From: Actinoallomurus iriomotensis
GTDB lineage: Bacteria > Actinomycetota > Actinomycetes > Streptosporangiales > Streptosporangiaceae
Assembly (NCBI RefSeq): GCF_030269445.1
Contig: NZ_BSTJ01000017.1
Coordinates: 163,627 to 227,626 of the forward strand
DNA length: 64,000 nt
Reading direction: 5' to 3'
Each line of letters starts with the position of its first letter. The stretch's first letter is position 1. The notes below the pieces were generated by a model that was not told the origin of the DNA, made no database searches, and saw only the letters and a program-made list of their open reading frames with translations. The position numbers and the translations under genes are program-made. Shown piece after piece: positions 8,052 through 16,974 of the stretch.

Positions 8052-8120
8052 AGTAGACGCAACTACTTTATACGGATTCACTGGCTTCACGAATTTGTGA
8101 AACTAGTGTACCTTCACGAA
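8052..8120. promoter_or_regulatory. Divergent operator region of GbsR regulator and ABC exporter
   Basis: Two inverted repeats with the same 5-6-5 spacing are visible: AGTAG/CTACT (8052-8067) and TTCAC/GTGAA (8086-8101). A further TTCACGAA half-site lies at 8113-8120, just before the exporter ATG. The region is AT-richer than its surroundings. Confidence 0.55.
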
Positions 8121-8121
8121 C

Positions 8122-9021
8122 ATGACAGACGCCATATCCGTATCCGGCCTGGTGAAGAGCTTCGGCCGGACCCGCGCGCTGGACGGGCTGGACCTCACCG
8201 TCCAGACGGGCGAGGTGCACGGCTTCCTGGGCCCGAACGGCGCCGGCAAGTCGACCACCATCCGTGTCCTGCTGGGTCTGCTGAAGGCCGACGCCGGCGA
8301 GGTGAGCCTGCTCGGCGGTGACCCCTGGCGCGACGTCGCCACACTGCACCGCCGCATCGCGTACGTCCCGGGCGACGTCACCCTGTGGCCGAACCTGTCC
8401 GGCGGCGAGGTCATCGATCTGCTCGGGCGGCTGCGCGGCGGGCAGGACGCCAAGCGGAAGGCCGAGCTGCTGAAGCGGTTCGAGCTCGACCCGCGCAAGA
8501 AGGGCCGGGCGTACTCCAAGGGGAACCGGCAGAAGGTCGCGCTGATCGCGGCGCTCGCCTCCGACGCCGAGCTGCTCATCCTGGACGAGCCGACCTCCGG
8601 GCTGGACCCGCTGATGGAAGAGGTCTTCCAGCGATGCGTGCAGGAGGAGCGCGACAGCGGCCGTACCGTCCTGCTGTCGAGCCACATCCTGTCCGAGGTC
8701 GAGGCGCTGTGCGACCGGGTCAGCATCATCCGCAAGGGCCGTACGGTCGAGTCCGGCTCCCTGGCCGACCTGCGCCACCTCACCCGCACCTCGATCTCGG
8801 TCGAGCTGGCCAACCCGCCGAACGGCCTGGCCGACCTGCCCGGCGTGCACAACGCGAAGATCGAGGGCCGGCGCGTGAGCCTGGAGGTCGACACCCCCAA
8901 GCTGGACGGCGTGCTCGCGCGGCTGACCGAGGCGGGCGTGCGGAGCCTGATCAGCCGGCCGCCGACGCTGGAGGAGCTGTTCCTCCGCCACTACGAGGAC
9001 GAGACGGCGGCGGCGGAGTGA
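8122..9021 (+). CDS. ABC transporter ATP-binding protein
   Basis: A 299-residue ABC-2-type ATPase. Walker [10 protein letters not shown] (37-45), a signature-like [11 protein letters not shown] in place of LSGGQ, Walker [11 protein letters not shown] and the switch histidine in [10 protein letters not shown] are present. The C-terminal 75 residues match the accessory domain of drug/antibiotic exporters. The ATG has no clear Shine-Dalgarno, so a leaderless mRNA is possible. Its stop overlaps the GTG of the permease, so the two form one transporter, probably under the divergent GbsR regulator. Confidence 0.93.
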   Translation: MTDAISVSGLVKSFGRTRALDGLDLTVQTGEVHGFLGPNGAGKSTTIRVLLGLLKADAGEVSLLGGDPWRDVATLHRRIAYVPGDVTLWPNLSGGEVIDLLGRLRGGQDAKRKAELLKRFELDPRKKGRAYSKGNRQKVALIAALASDAELLILDEPTSGLDPLMEEVFQRCVQEERDSGRTVLLSSHILSEVEALCDRVSIIRKGRTVESGSLADLRHLTRTSISVELANPPNGLADLPGVHNAKIEGRRVSLEVDTPKLDGVLARLTEAGVRSLISRPPTLEELFLRHYEDETAAAE

Positions 9022-10616
9022 ACGCGCTCGCGGGCACGGGGCTGCTCACCAAGCTGGCCTTCCGCCGCGACCGCGTCGCGGTGCCCTTCTGGATCTACCT
9101 CTTCGCCGTCACCGCGATCGGCACGGCCTACAGCAGCCGGGCCGCCTTCGACACCCTGCACAAACGCGTCGACTTCGCCGCGTCGGTGAACAAGAACCCC
9201 TCGATGCTGGCGCTGTACGGGCCGGTGCAGGACGCGGCCTCGGTCGGGTCGGTGAGCCTGTGGAAGGTCGGCGGGGTCGCCTCCGCCTTCGTCGGCGTGG
9301 TGGCCCTTCTCCTCACTGTGCGCCACACGCGCGGCGACGAGGAGTCCGGCCGTCTCGAACTGGTGAGCGCCGGCGTCGTCGGACGGTACGCCGCGCTCAC
9401 CGCGGGGCTGATCACCGTGGTGACCACCAATCTGGTGCTCGCGGTGCTCGTGACCATCGGCCTCGTCGCCCTGGGCCTGCCCGCCGCCGGCTCGATCGCC
9501 TTCGCGCTCGGCTGGTTCGCGGTCGGCCTGGTGTTCGCCGCCGTCGCGGCCGTCACCGCGCAGCTCACCACGACCTCCCGTACGGCGAGCGGGCTGGCCA
9601 TCGCGTTCCTGGGTCTGTGCTATCTGATCCGCGCGGGCGGCGACGCGGGCGGCCACGACGGGCCGACCTGGCTACTGTGGCTCTCGCCGTTCGGCTGGGT
9701 GTCCCACCTGCGGCCGTACGCGGGAGACGACTGGTGGGTGCTCCTCATCCCGGTGGTGTTCTCCGCCGTCTGCGTCGCAGCGGCGTTCGCGCTCGTCGGC
9801 CGACGGGACATTGGCGCCGGGCTGCTGCCCGACCGGCTCGGCCCGGCCGAGGCGGGCGCCGGCCTGGCCGGTCCGCTCGGGCTCGCCTGGCGACTGCAGC
9901 GCGGCTCGCTGCTGGCCTGGGCCGCCGGCTTCGTCGTGTACGGCGCGGCGATCGGCGGTGTGACGGCGAACGTCGAGGACATGGTCGGCGGCAAGAGCGG
10001 ACGCGACGTGCTGGAGAAGCTCGGCGGCGGGCAGGCGATGGTCGACGCCTTCACGAACGTGGCGATGAGCCTCATGGCGCTGTTCGCCTCGGCGTACGCG
10101 GTGCAGGCCGTGCTCCGGCTGCGCTCGGAGGAGACCGGCCGGCTCGCCGAGCCCATTCTGGCGACGAAGGTCGGCCGGGCCGGCTGGGCGGCGGGGCACG
10201 TGCTGTTCGCGGTCGTCGGGCCCGCGGTCCTGATGGCCCTCGAAGGCGTCATCGTGGGTCTGGTCCACGGGTTGCGCAGCCACGATCTGGGCGGCCAGTT
10301 CCCGCGGATCTTCTGGAGCGCGATCGTGCAGCTGCCGGCGGTCTGGGTCCTCGCCGGGATCACGGTGGCGCTGTTCGGTCTCGCGCCGCGGCTCGCCGCG
10401 GCGGCGTGGGGCCTGCTCGGGCTGTTCCTACTGCTGGGCGAGCTCGGCCCGCTGCTGAAGCTCAAGCAGTGGGCGATGGACCTGTCGCCGTACACCCACG
10501 TGCCGAAGCTGCCGGGCGCGCCGATGCGGACGATGCCGGTCGTGGGGCTGGTCGTGGTCGCGGGGCTGCTGACCGCGGCCGGGCTGGCCGGCTTCCGGCG
10601 GCGCGACCTGAGCTGA
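9018..10616 (+). CDS. ABC-2 exporter permease, polyketide-antibiotic-exporter type
   Basis: GTG 9018 overlaps the ATPase stop (GTGA). The 532-residue protein has about twelve hydrophobic segments in two halves, consistent with a fused pair of six-helix ABC-2 permease units, as in actinomycete exporters annotated for polyketide antibiotics. The halves are joined near residue 280 ([20 protein letters not shown] read in part). The C-terminus ends GFRRRDLS, a common ending for this group. The substrate cannot be told from sequence; the neighbouring GbsR regulator suggests inducible efflux. Confidence 0.9.
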   Translation: MNALAGTGLLTKLAFRRDRVAVPFWIYLFAVTAIGTAYSSRAAFDTLHKRVDFAASVNKNPSMLALYGPVQDAASVGSVSLWKVGGVASAFVGVVALLLTVRHTRGDEESGRLELVSAGVVGRYAALTAGLITVVTTNLVLAVLVTIGLVALGLPAAGSIAFALGWFAVGLVFAAVAAVTAQLTTTSRTASGLAIAFLGLCYLIRAGGDAGGHDGPTWLLWLSPFGWVSHLRPYAGDDWWVLLIPVVFSAVCVAAAFALVGRRDIGAGLLPDRLGPAEAGAGLAGPLGLAWRLQRGSLLAWAAGFVVYGAAIGGVTANVEDMVGGKSGRDVLEKLGGGQAMVDAFTNVAMSLMALFASAYAVQAVLRLRSEETGRLAEPILATKVGRAGWAAGHVLFAVVGPAVLMALEGVIVGLVHGLRSHDLGGQFPRIFWSAIVQLPAVWVLAGITVALFGLAPRLAAAAWGLLGLFLLLGELGPLLKLKQWAMDLSPYTHVPKLPGAPMRTMPVVGLVVVAGLLTAAGLAGFRRRDLS

Positions 10617-10629
10617 GCGCTCCGCCGGC

Positions 10630-10655
10630 GGGCCGGTCGCGGGTGCGGCCGGCCC
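10630..10655. terminator. Bidirectional hairpin terminator
   Basis: GGGCCGG (10630-10636) pairs with CCGGCCC (10649-10655) between the convergent permease and OhrR-like genes. Confidence 0.55.
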
Positions 10656-10656
10656 G

Positions 10657-11112
10657 TCAGCGTACGGCGTTCTTCGCGGCGGCGATGAGCCGGGTCAGGG
10701 CGCCGTGCAGGTCCTCCAGCTCGGTGATCTCCATGCCGAGCCGCGCCACGATCGTCGGCGGGATCTTCTCCGCCTCCGCGCGCAGCGCGCGGCCCGCGTC
10801 GGTCAGCGTGACGGCCAGCACCCGCTCGTCGCCGCTGTCGCGGCCACGCCGGACGTAACCACTGGCCTCCAGGCGCTTGAGCAGCGGAGACAGGGTGCCC
10901 GGGTCGAGCTGGAGCAGCCCGCTGAGCTCCTTCACGGACAACGGCGACCGCTCCCAGAGCGCCAGCATCACCAGGTACTGCGGGTGGGTCAGGCCCATCG
11001 GCTCCAGCAACGGCCGATAGACCGCGATGACGTTGCGCGACGCCACCGCCAGCGCGAAGCACACCTGACGCTCGAGCGCCAGCGGGTCATCGATGTCGCG
11101 AACGTCACTCAC
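10657..11112 (-). CDS. MarR family regulator, OhrR-like
   Basis: OhrR proteins sense organic hydroperoxides through one N-terminal cysteine. Here Cys18 lies in LERQVCFALAVASRNV, and the following YRPLLEPMGLTHPQYLVML matches the OhrR helices that contact the reactive Cys. The HTH is VKELSGLLQLDPGTLSPLLKRLEASGYV, with the basic wing RGRDSGDERVL. GTG 11112 is chosen because GGAGG lies five bases upstream; a further upstream start would cover the operator. No ohr peroxidase is adjacent; the divergent gene is a small membrane protein. Confidence 0.88.
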   Translation of the reverse strand: MSDVRDIDDPLALERQVCFALAVASRNVIAVYRPLLEPMGLTHPQYLVMLALWERSPLSVKELSGLLQLDPGTLSPLLKRLEASGYVRRGRDSGDERVLAVTLTDAGRALRAEAEKIPPTIVARLGMEITELEDLHGALTRLIAAAKNAVR

Positions 11113-11155
11113 GGAAGCCTCCGAGTACGGCGGGATGCTCCCTATGATAGTTGGT

Positions 11156-11178
11156 GTACAAATCATTAGGGTACAAAT
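11156..11178. promoter_or_regulatory. Direct repeat, candidate OhrR operator
   Basis: GTACAAAT occurs at 11156-11163 and again at 11171-11178, 15 bp apart, between the OhrR-like gene and the small membrane gene. AT-rich TACAAAT elements resemble known OhrR boxes (family knowledge). Confidence 0.5.
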
Positions 11179-11193
11179 TCGCCCGGAGGACTC

Positions 11194-11373
11194 ATGGCCC
11201 GCATGTCATTCGAGGAGCGGATCGCGGCGCGGCAGGCGAGTCAGAAGCCGCTGAAGGAGGGCCGCGTCTTCGAACACGGTCCGGCGACGTTCCTGTTCGT
11301 GACACTGCTCGTCTTCGTCTTCGTGATCCACGTGGGCGGCCTCATCGTCATGATGGCGATGGGCATGCACTGA
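11194..11373 (+). CDS. Small membrane protein, 59 residues
   Basis: The gene starts at ATG 11194 after GGAGGA. The peptide begins MARMSFEERIAARQASQKPL, then FEHGPATFLFVTLLVFVFVI and VGGLIVMMAMGMH, giving one or two membrane helices after a basic amphipathic N-terminus. The family is not recognised. Its divergent placement from an OhrR-like regulator across GTACAAAT repeats suggests stress-regulated expression (inference). Its 3' end overlaps the convergent monooxygenase by 26 bp. Confidence 0.65.
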   Translation: MARMSFEERIAARQASQKPLKEGRVFEHGPATFLFVTLLVFVFVIHVGGLIVMMAMGMH

Positions 11374-12919
11374 GATCACCCCCGAACCACCGCTGCAAGG
11401 CCGCCCGGAGCGCCGCCAGCTCCGTGGCATCGGGTCGGGGTGACGCGGACGCCCAGGCCACGAAGCAGTCCGGTCGAAGGAGCAGGGCGGTGGGCGCGAG
11501 GGCCTGCGGGCGTGCGGTGACGATGTCGACCTGGCCGTGCCGCAGGGTGGGCGTCTCCGCCAGCGATGCGTCTTCGGTCAGGTCGAGCAGCAGGGGGCGT
11601 GCGGTTCTGGTCAGCTCGGCCAGCCGGACCGGTCCGGTCGGGGTGTGCAGTTCGATGTCCGGGGCGAACCGGCCGGTCAGCGGGTGCGCTCCGGGTTCGC
11701 CCATGTCGTAGCGGACGTCGGCGCCTGCCGTGAGTTCCGCGAGGCGCTGCACGGTGCTCCGGTCGCGGAGCAGTTCGGCGAACAACGCGCGCAGTCCGGT
11801 GACGTCACTGCCGGGAGCGATCAGGGCCGACTGCGCCTGCGCGTTCATGATCATGCGGTCGGCGGCCGTTCGCCGCTCCGTCTCATAGCTGTTCAGCAGT
11901 CCAGGCGGGGCGCTGCCGCGAATCACGGCGGCGAGCTTCCAACCGAGATTGACCGCGTCCTGCAGACCGAGGTTGAGCCCGGGTCCTCCCCCCGTCGCAC
12001 CGTACACATGGGCGGCATCACCGACCAGGAACACCCGGCCGGCGGAGAACCGTTCGGCGACTCGGGTGTTGCCGCCGGTGAGCCGGCGCAGCACGTGCGG
12101 CCCCTCGCCGTCGGGCGGACCGAGCGGCACGTCGACGCCGAGCACGCGGCGGATGCTCGCCCGCAACTCGTCGAGGCTCATCGGAGTGTCGCTCTCGGAG
12201 CGGCCCCACTCGGTGGCGCTGATCAACGGAGGGTGGCCGGGCAGCGGCGCGTACGAGAACCCGCCGTGCTCGGTGCGGTGGGGCAGGAACGGTGAAACGG
12301 CGCCGTAGCCGGGCACGTGCAGCGCACCGGTCGCGGAGTCGACCCAGTCCGCCGGGACCGTCGCGTGCGCTGAGCGGACGGTCATCCGGTCGTAGGTGAT
12401 GCCGGGGAACCCGATGCCGGAGAGTTTGCGGGTAGTGCTGTGTGCCCCGTCCGCGCCGATCAGGAACCGGGCGCGCAGTTGGTACGCCCCGCTCGGGCCC
12501 GCGACGTCGACGGTCGCCGCGTCGTCGTCCTGCGACAGGCCGACGACCTCGTGGCCCCTCCGGATCTCCACGCCCAGTTCGGCGGCGCGCTCCTGGAGGA
12601 CCTGCACGATGCGTCGTTGCGGGACCGGCAGGGCATGGACGGGGCTGCTCTCCAGCAGGCTCAGGTCCAGGCCCATCGCGCCGAACATGAAGTACCCGGA
12701 GTTCGGCTGCGGCGGTTCCGGGCTGCCGCTGAGGCGTTCGTGCAGCCCCCGGTGGTCGAGCATTCTCACGACCTGGCCGAGCAGTCCGTTGGCCTTCGGT
12801 TCCTCGCTCATCTCCGGCAGCCGCTCCAGCACGACCGGCCTGACTCCCGCCAGGCTCAGCTCGCAGGCCAGCATCAGCCCGTTCGGGCCGCCGCCGACGA
12901 TGACGACATCTGTGATCAT
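11348..12919 (-). CDS. FAD-dependent aromatic monooxygenase
   Basis: A class A flavoprotein hydroxylase of the PheA/TfdB and polyketide-hydroxylase type, 523 residues, which would hydroxylate an aromatic ring with NAD(P)H and O2. The dinucleotide motif GGGPNG is at the N-terminus (VVIVGGGPNGLMLA), the DG motif is FLIGADGAHSTTRKLSG and the GD motif is VFLVGDAAHVYGATGGG. A thioredoxin-like C-terminal domain (about 420-520) is present. ATG 12919 is chosen because it opens directly into the FAD fold; further upstream starts lie in the operator. The divergent TetR gene, with a double operator between them, is the likely repressor. Confidence 0.9.
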   Translation of the reverse strand: MITDVVIVGGGPNGLMLACELSLAGVRPVVLERLPEMSEEPKANGLLGQVVRMLDHRGLHERLSGSPEPPQPNSGYFMFGAMGLDLSLLESSPVHALPVPQRRIVQVLQERAAELGVEIRRGHEVVGLSQDDDAATVDVAGPSGAYQLRARFLIGADGAHSTTRKLSGIGFPGITYDRMTVRSAHATVPADWVDSATGALHVPGYGAVSPFLPHRTEHGGFSYAPLPGHPPLISATEWGRSESDTPMSLDELRASIRRVLGVDVPLGPPDGEGPHVLRRLTGGNTRVAERFSAGRVFLVGDAAHVYGATGGGPGLNLGLQDAVNLGWKLAAVIRGSAPPGLLNSYETERRTAADRMIMNAQAQSALIAPGSDVTGLRALFAELLRDRSTVQRLAELTAGADVRYDMGEPGAHPLTGRFAPDIELHTPTGPVRLAELTRTARPLLLDLTEDASLAETPTLRHGQVDIVTARPQALAPTALLLRPDCFVAWASASPRPDATELAALRAALQRWFGGDLSACPSPS

Positions 12920-12942
12920 GTGGCTCAGGTTAGGAAGAAAAG

Positions 12943-12970
12943 TGCGTGCACGCAAGTTTGCGTGCACGCA
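12943..12970. promoter_or_regulatory. Double palindromic operator of TetR/monooxygenase pair
   Basis: TGCGTGCACGCA, a perfect 12-bp palindrome, occurs at 12943-12954 and 12959-12970 with a 4-bp AGTT spacer. It lies 24 bp upstream of the monooxygenase ATG and 23 bp before the TetR GTG, as expected for a shared repressor site able to hold two dimers. Confidence 0.8.
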
Positions 12971-12992
12971 TCAAAGCTGGGAGGCTGGGACG

Positions 12993-13670
12993 GTGACGAC
13001 GAGACGGACGGGGTTGCGCGAGCAGAAGAAGCAGGCCACCCGAGAGGCGTTGCGCGCGGCGGCACTCCGGTTGGCTCTCGAGCGTGGACCGGAGAACGTG
13101 CGCGTCGACGACATCGCCGAGGCCGCCGGAGTCTCACCGAGGACCTACAACAACTACTTCTCCAGCCGAGAACAGGCGATCGTCGCCGCCGTCACCGGTG
13201 AGCGGGAAGCGCGGGTCGCGGAGGCGGTGGCCGACCGGTCCGCCGATGACGGCCTCGCCGAGGCCGTCATCGAGGCGATCGTGGATCAGTACACCGCCAC
13301 GGGCGGACCCGGTCGCGACGCGCTGCTCCTGATCACCACCCGCCCCGCGCTGCGCGACACGTTCGTCGACGCCGCGGCCGCGGTCGAAAATCCCCTTGCC
13401 GACGCGATCGCCGAACGCCTCGGCGACACCGACCCGAACACCGCCCGCGTGCTCGCGGCGAGCGTGGCCGCCGCGGTTCGCGTCGCGCTCGAACAGTGGC
13501 TGGGGACGACCACCGAGGCCTCCACGGCCGGCGGGCTCGTCGTGCCGTCCGGCTCGCTACCGGACCTGCTCCGGGCCGCGCTCGCACCGCTCACCCCCGC
13601 ACTCGACGCCGCTGAGAGACGAGCACGTGAGGGGAATGCGCGGATCAGGACCGCGCCACCAGGTCGGTGA
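12993..13670 (+). CDS. TetR family transcriptional regulator
   Basis: A 225-residue TetR repressor. The N-terminal basic region REQKKQATREALRAAALRL precedes the HTH in VDDIAEAAGVSPRTYNNYF, a typical TetR recognition helix; the C-terminal part is a helical ligand domain. GTG 12993 follows GGGAGG. It is divergent from the FAD monooxygenase, so the ligand is plausibly an aromatic substrate of that enzyme or an antibiotic (inference). Its last 26 bp overlap the convergent azoreductase gene. Confidence 0.92.
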   Translation: MTTRRTGLREQKKQATREALRAAALRLALERGPENVRVDDIAEAAGVSPRTYNNYFSSREQAIVAAVTGEREARVAEAVADRSADDGLAEAVIEAIVDQYTATGGPGRDALLLITTRPALRDTFVDAAAAVENPLADAIAERLGDTDPNTARVLAASVAAAVRVALEQWLGTTTEASTAGGLVVPSGSLPDLLRAALAPLTPALDAAERRAREGNARIRTAPPGR

Positions 13671-14322
13671 TCGCCGCCCGCGCCGCCGCCAGCGAGCGTT
13701 CCGCGACCGGCTGCAGATGGGCCAGGTCCGGCACGAGGCTCGCCAGGGTCATCTCGGCGTGCACGAACGCCAGATCCTCCTCGGCCACACCGAGGTTGGT
13801 GAAGTAGGTCCGCAGGTAGGGCTCCTGGAAGTCGAACCCCTCGCGGGGCGTGCCCGGCCCGTACGCCCCGCCCCGCGCGGTGACCACGACGACTCTCGTG
13901 CCGCGCAGCAGGCTTTCCCCGCTGTCCGGGTCGGCGTACGCGCCCGGAAAGGTCACCCGGTCGATCCATGCCTTGAGCGAGGCCGACGCCGAGAAGTTGT
14001 ACATCGGGCCGCCGACCAGCACGGTGTCCGCCGCCAGCAACTCCTCGATCAGCGGCAGTGTCAGCGCCCATTCGCGTTCCTCCGCCGCGCCCTCCACCAG
14101 CGACGGAACCTTGGCGGGGGAGACGTAGCCGTGCCGTTCGACCCGGCGGCCCAGAGCGCAGTAGGCCGGGCTGATCAGCGGGACCGGGTCGGCGGCCAGG
14201 TCCCGGTACCGGTACCCGGCCTCGCCGTTCCGCTCCCGCCAGGTCTCGGCGAACAGCGAGCTCAGCCGCTTGCTCACCGAGTCGCCGGAATGGCTCGAGT
14301 CCAGGTGCAGCAAGCCGGTCAT
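13645..14322 (-). CDS. FMN-dependent NADH:quinone oxidoreductase / azoreductase
   Basis: A 225-residue AzoR/AcpD-type flavodoxin-fold enzyme, reducing quinones or azo compounds by two electrons with FMN. The FMN phosphate loop is near the start (LLHLDSSHSGDSVSKRLS) and the family motif GGPMYNFSASASLKAWIDRV follows near residue 95. ARGGAYGPGTP lies on the next FMN-contacting loop. ATG 14322 has GGGGGAG upstream. It is divergent from an ECF sigma gene 112 bp away. Confidence 0.88.
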   Translation of the reverse strand: MTGLLHLDSSHSGDSVSKRLSSLFAETWRERNGEAGYRYRDLAADPVPLISPAYCALGRRVERHGYVSPAKVPSLVEGAAEEREWALTLPLIEELLAADTVLVGGPMYNFSASASLKAWIDRVTFPGAYADPDSGESLLRGTRVVVVTARGGAYGPGTPREGFDFQEPYLRTYFTNLGVAEEDLAFVHAEMTLASLVPDLAHLQPVAERSLAAARAAITDLVARS

Positions 14323-14434
14323 CGAGCTCCCCCATAGGATGGTGCGCGCCGCGCCGCGCCGTTCTCGTAGTGGATCATCAGTCCTCTTCTCTTCGGTCAC
14401 CGCTATGACGACGCCTGGCGCGGAAAGGTGACCC

Positions 14435-15310
14435 ATGGAGACGGAAGTACGGCTGGCGGAGCGGTTCGACACCGACCGCGGCCATCTGCGGGCGGTCGCG
14501 TACCGCATGCTCGGCTCGCTCGACGAGGCCGACGACGCGGTTCAGGAGACCTGGCTGCGAGCCTCCCGCACCGACATCGGCGAGATCGCCAACGTGACGG
14601 GCTGGCTGACCACGATCGTCGGCCGGGTCTGCCTCGACATGCTCCGGGTCCGGCGGCGCCGGGGCGAGGAGCTCACCGCCGAGCCGGTCGCGTCGTCCGC
14701 GCCCGGCGCCGACCCGGAGGACGAGGCGGTGCTGGCCGAATCCGTCGGGCTCGCCCTCCTCGTCGTGCTCGACACGCTCGGCCCCGCGGAACGCGTCGCG
14801 TTCGTCCTCCACGACCTGTTCGCCGTGCCGTTCACCGACATCGCCGCGATCCTGGAGCGGTCGACGGTCGCGGCCAAGAAACTCGCGAGCCGCGCCCGCC
14901 GGCGGATGCACGGCACGCCCGCCGTTCCCGCCGCCGACCTCGTACGGCAGCGGGAGATCGTGGGCGCCTTCCTCGCCGCCTCGCGCGCCGGTGACCTGGA
15001 GGCGCTGCTCGCGGTGCTGGCCCCGGACGTCGTACGGCGGACGGATCGCGTCGCGCCGGGCGGCGAGGGCGAGGTACGGGGAGCGCGGCGGATCGCCGAG
15101 GAGACGCTCACCAACACGGCCAGGGCACGCGTCGCCGACCTGGCGCTGGTGGACGGCGAGATCGGCCTCGTCGTCGCCCCGCGTGGGCGGCTGCTGCTCG
15201 TCCTGCGGGTCGAGGTCGACGGCGACCGCGTGACCGCCGTGGACGTGATCGCCGACCCGGTACGGCTGCGACGGCTCCGGATCGCCCTCGCTCAGAGTGG
15301 CCTGCGGTAA
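14435..15310 (+). CDS. ECF RNA polymerase sigma factor with SnoaL-like C-terminal domain
   Basis: A 291-residue sigma factor of the SigJ/ECF41-like group, which lacks a separate anti-sigma partner and instead carries a C-terminal SnoaL-like domain thought to tune activity. Region 2 is at about 10-80 (VAYRMLGSLDEADDAVQETW), region 4 at about 115-165 (LGPAERVAFVLHDLFAVPFT and VAAKKLASRARRRM). The C-terminal domain runs from about 175 to 285. ATG 14435 has GGAAAGG upstream. A nearby oxidoreductase is common for this group; here an azoreductase is divergent. Confidence 0.9.
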   Translation: METEVRLAERFDTDRGHLRAVAYRMLGSLDEADDAVQETWLRASRTDIGEIANVTGWLTTIVGRVCLDMLRVRRRRGEELTAEPVASSAPGADPEDEAVLAESVGLALLVVLDTLGPAERVAFVLHDLFAVPFTDIAAILERSTVAAKKLASRARRRMHGTPAVPAADLVRQREIVGAFLAASRAGDLEALLAVLAPDVVRRTDRVAPGGEGEVRGARRIAEETLTNTARARVADLALVDGEIGLVVAPRGRLLLVLRVEVDGDRVTAVDVIADPVRLRRLRIALAQSGLR

Positions 15311-15402
15311 CAGAGAGACGCCTGTTTCGTCACGCTCCGCAGTCGACTGCGACGGTCCAGTAACGGCGATTCCGGAGGCGCAGGCAGGAGGCAACGGGAC
15401 GT

Positions 15403-16659
15403 ATGAGCACCACCTACTCTTGTCGGGTGGCAACGTCTTCTGGCATCGGGTCCGCGGCGGAGGATCGACTGCGACAGATTCAGTCGATCACCGACACCGC
15501 ACTGTCCCTGATGACGAGTGAAGACCTGCTCAACGAGCTGTTGGAGCGACTTCGCGAGATCCTTGACGTCGACACGGCCGTCGTCCTGCTGGTCGACTCA
15601 TCCCGAACGCGGCTCGTCGCGACCGCGGCGAAGGGGATCGAGGAGGAGGTGCGCCAGCGCGTGGTCGTCCCGGTCGGCCAGGGCTTCGCCGGGCGGGTGG
15701 CGGCCGAGCGAAAGCCGGTGCAGCTCCAGACGGTCGACTCCGCGCACGTGGTCAACCCGCTGCTGGTGCAGCGCGGCCTCCACTCGCTGCTCGGTGTGCC
15801 CCTCGTGGCCGAAGGCGAACTGGTGGGCGTGCTGCACGTCGGCAAGTTCAACCCCCGGCACTTCACCGACCACGAGATCGCGCTGTTGCAACTCGCCGCC
15901 GACCGGGCCGCGCAGGCGGCGCGGTCCCTGACGATGGGCGCGGAGCGTGCCGCGGCCGGTGCGCTCCAGCAAAGCCTGGTACCCACCGCCCTTCCCCACA
16001 TTCCCGGCGTCGAGATGGCGGCGCGCTACAGCCCGGGCGCGTCCACGGTCGGCGGAGACTGGTACGACGTGTTCACCCTTCCCTCCGGCGAGCTGGGCGT
16101 GGTGATGGGCGACGTCGCCGGGCACGGGCTGAACGCCGCGGTGGTGATGGGCCGCATGCGCAGCGCCCTCCGGGCGTACGCGCTGGAGACCAGCGATCCG
16201 GCGGCGGTCCTGGACAAGCTCGACCGCAAGATGCAGCACTTCGAACCCGGCGCCATCGCCACGGTGGCGTACGCCGTGTGCCATCCGCGGTTGGAGTGGG
16301 CGAGGATCGCCTCGGCCGGCCACTGGCCGCCGGTCCTGTCCGTCCCGGACGGCCCCAGCGACACGGTCGATCTGCGGTCCGGTGTCCTCATCGGGATCGA
16401 TCCCGATCCGCGGCGCGACGTGGCCACGGTGGAGATCCCCGCCGGGGCCGTGCTGTGCTTCTACACCGACGGGCTCATCGAGCGGCGGGACGTGCCGATC
16501 GACACGAACCTTCGCCGGTTGTGCGAAGCGGTCGTGCCGGGTCCGCCTGAGAGAGTCTGCGCCGAGGTGATGTTGTCCCTCATCGGCCGCGAGATCGTGG
16601 CGGACGACGTCGCCCTGCTCACCCTGCGCCGCCGGGATTCGCAGCCTCCGACGACCTGA
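15403..16659 (+). CDS. GAF domain - SpoIIE (PP2C) serine phosphatase
   Basis: A 418-residue regulator of partner-switching type: a GAF sensor domain (about 45-185, with VVPVGQGFAGRVA and HSLLGVPLVAEGELVGVLHV) followed by a PP2C/SpoIIE phosphatase domain (about 215-410). Metal-binding acidic motifs GGDWYDVF, MGDVAGHG, FYTDGLIERRD and ADDVALLTL are all present, so it should dephosphorylate an anti-sigma antagonist. No antagonist or anti-sigma gene lies beside it. ATG 15403 has only a weak upstream purine run. Confidence 0.9.
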   Translation: MSTTYSCRVATSSGIGSAAEDRLRQIQSITDTALSLMTSEDLLNELLERLREILDVDTAVVLLVDSSRTRLVATAAKGIEEEVRQRVVVPVGQGFAGRVAAERKPVQLQTVDSAHVVNPLLVQRGLHSLLGVPLVAEGELVGVLHVGKFNPRHFTDHEIALLQLAADRAAQAARSLTMGAERAAAGALQQSLVPTALPHIPGVEMAARYSPGASTVGGDWYDVFTLPSGELGVVMGDVAGHGLNAAVVMGRMRSALRAYALETSDPAAVLDKLDRKMQHFEPGAIATVAYAVCHPRLEWARIASAGHWPPVLSVPDGPSDTVDLRSGVLIGIDPDPRRDVATVEIPAGAVLCFYTDGLIERRDVPIDTNLRRLCEAVVPGPPERVCAEVMLSLIGREIVADDVALLTLRRRDSQPPTT

Positions 16660-16685
16660 CCATGAGCCGGGGCGGAACTGGCTAA

Positions 16686-16931
16686 AAGGACGGGACCGAA
16701 CACCACCTGGGTCTCTACCGCGAACGGGCACTGCTCCACGGCACGTCGTACCACCTTGTGATCGGCAGCGATCCGAGCCTGTCCTACGGACACATGGTCG
16801 ACATCACACCCACCTTCGGCGGAACCTTCGCGGTTCGGACGTCCGAGTGGACGGCCGCCGGAGTGCGCGTTCGCTTCACCACCGGGCATGAGCTGTTCGT
16901 CCCCGCATCCGCGTTCATCGGCGGACGGTGA
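16686..16931 (+). pseudogene. 5'-truncated remnant of a small conserved protein
   Basis: After a TAA at 16683 the frame reads an 81-residue protein-like stretch with no start near its 5' end: HHLGLYRERALLHGTSYHL, DPSLSYGHMVDITPTFGG, VRTSEWTAAGVRVRF and HELFVPASAFIGGR. Codon use is coding-like. I recall similar short hypothetical proteins in streptomycetes that begin further upstream, so the 5' part is probably lost. A GTG at about 16755 could still start a shorter product. Confidence 0.5.
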
Positions 16932-16937
16932 GCGGGT

Positions 16938-16956
16938 GCGGATCGCCCGGATCCGC
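16938..16956. terminator. Weak hairpin between convergent genes
   Basis: GCGGATC (16938-16944) pairs with GATCCGC (16950-16956) around a 5-nt loop, downstream of the remnant and of the minus-strand ABC gene. Confidence 0.35.
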
Positions 16957-16974
16957 CGTTGAGCGGCCCGCCGG

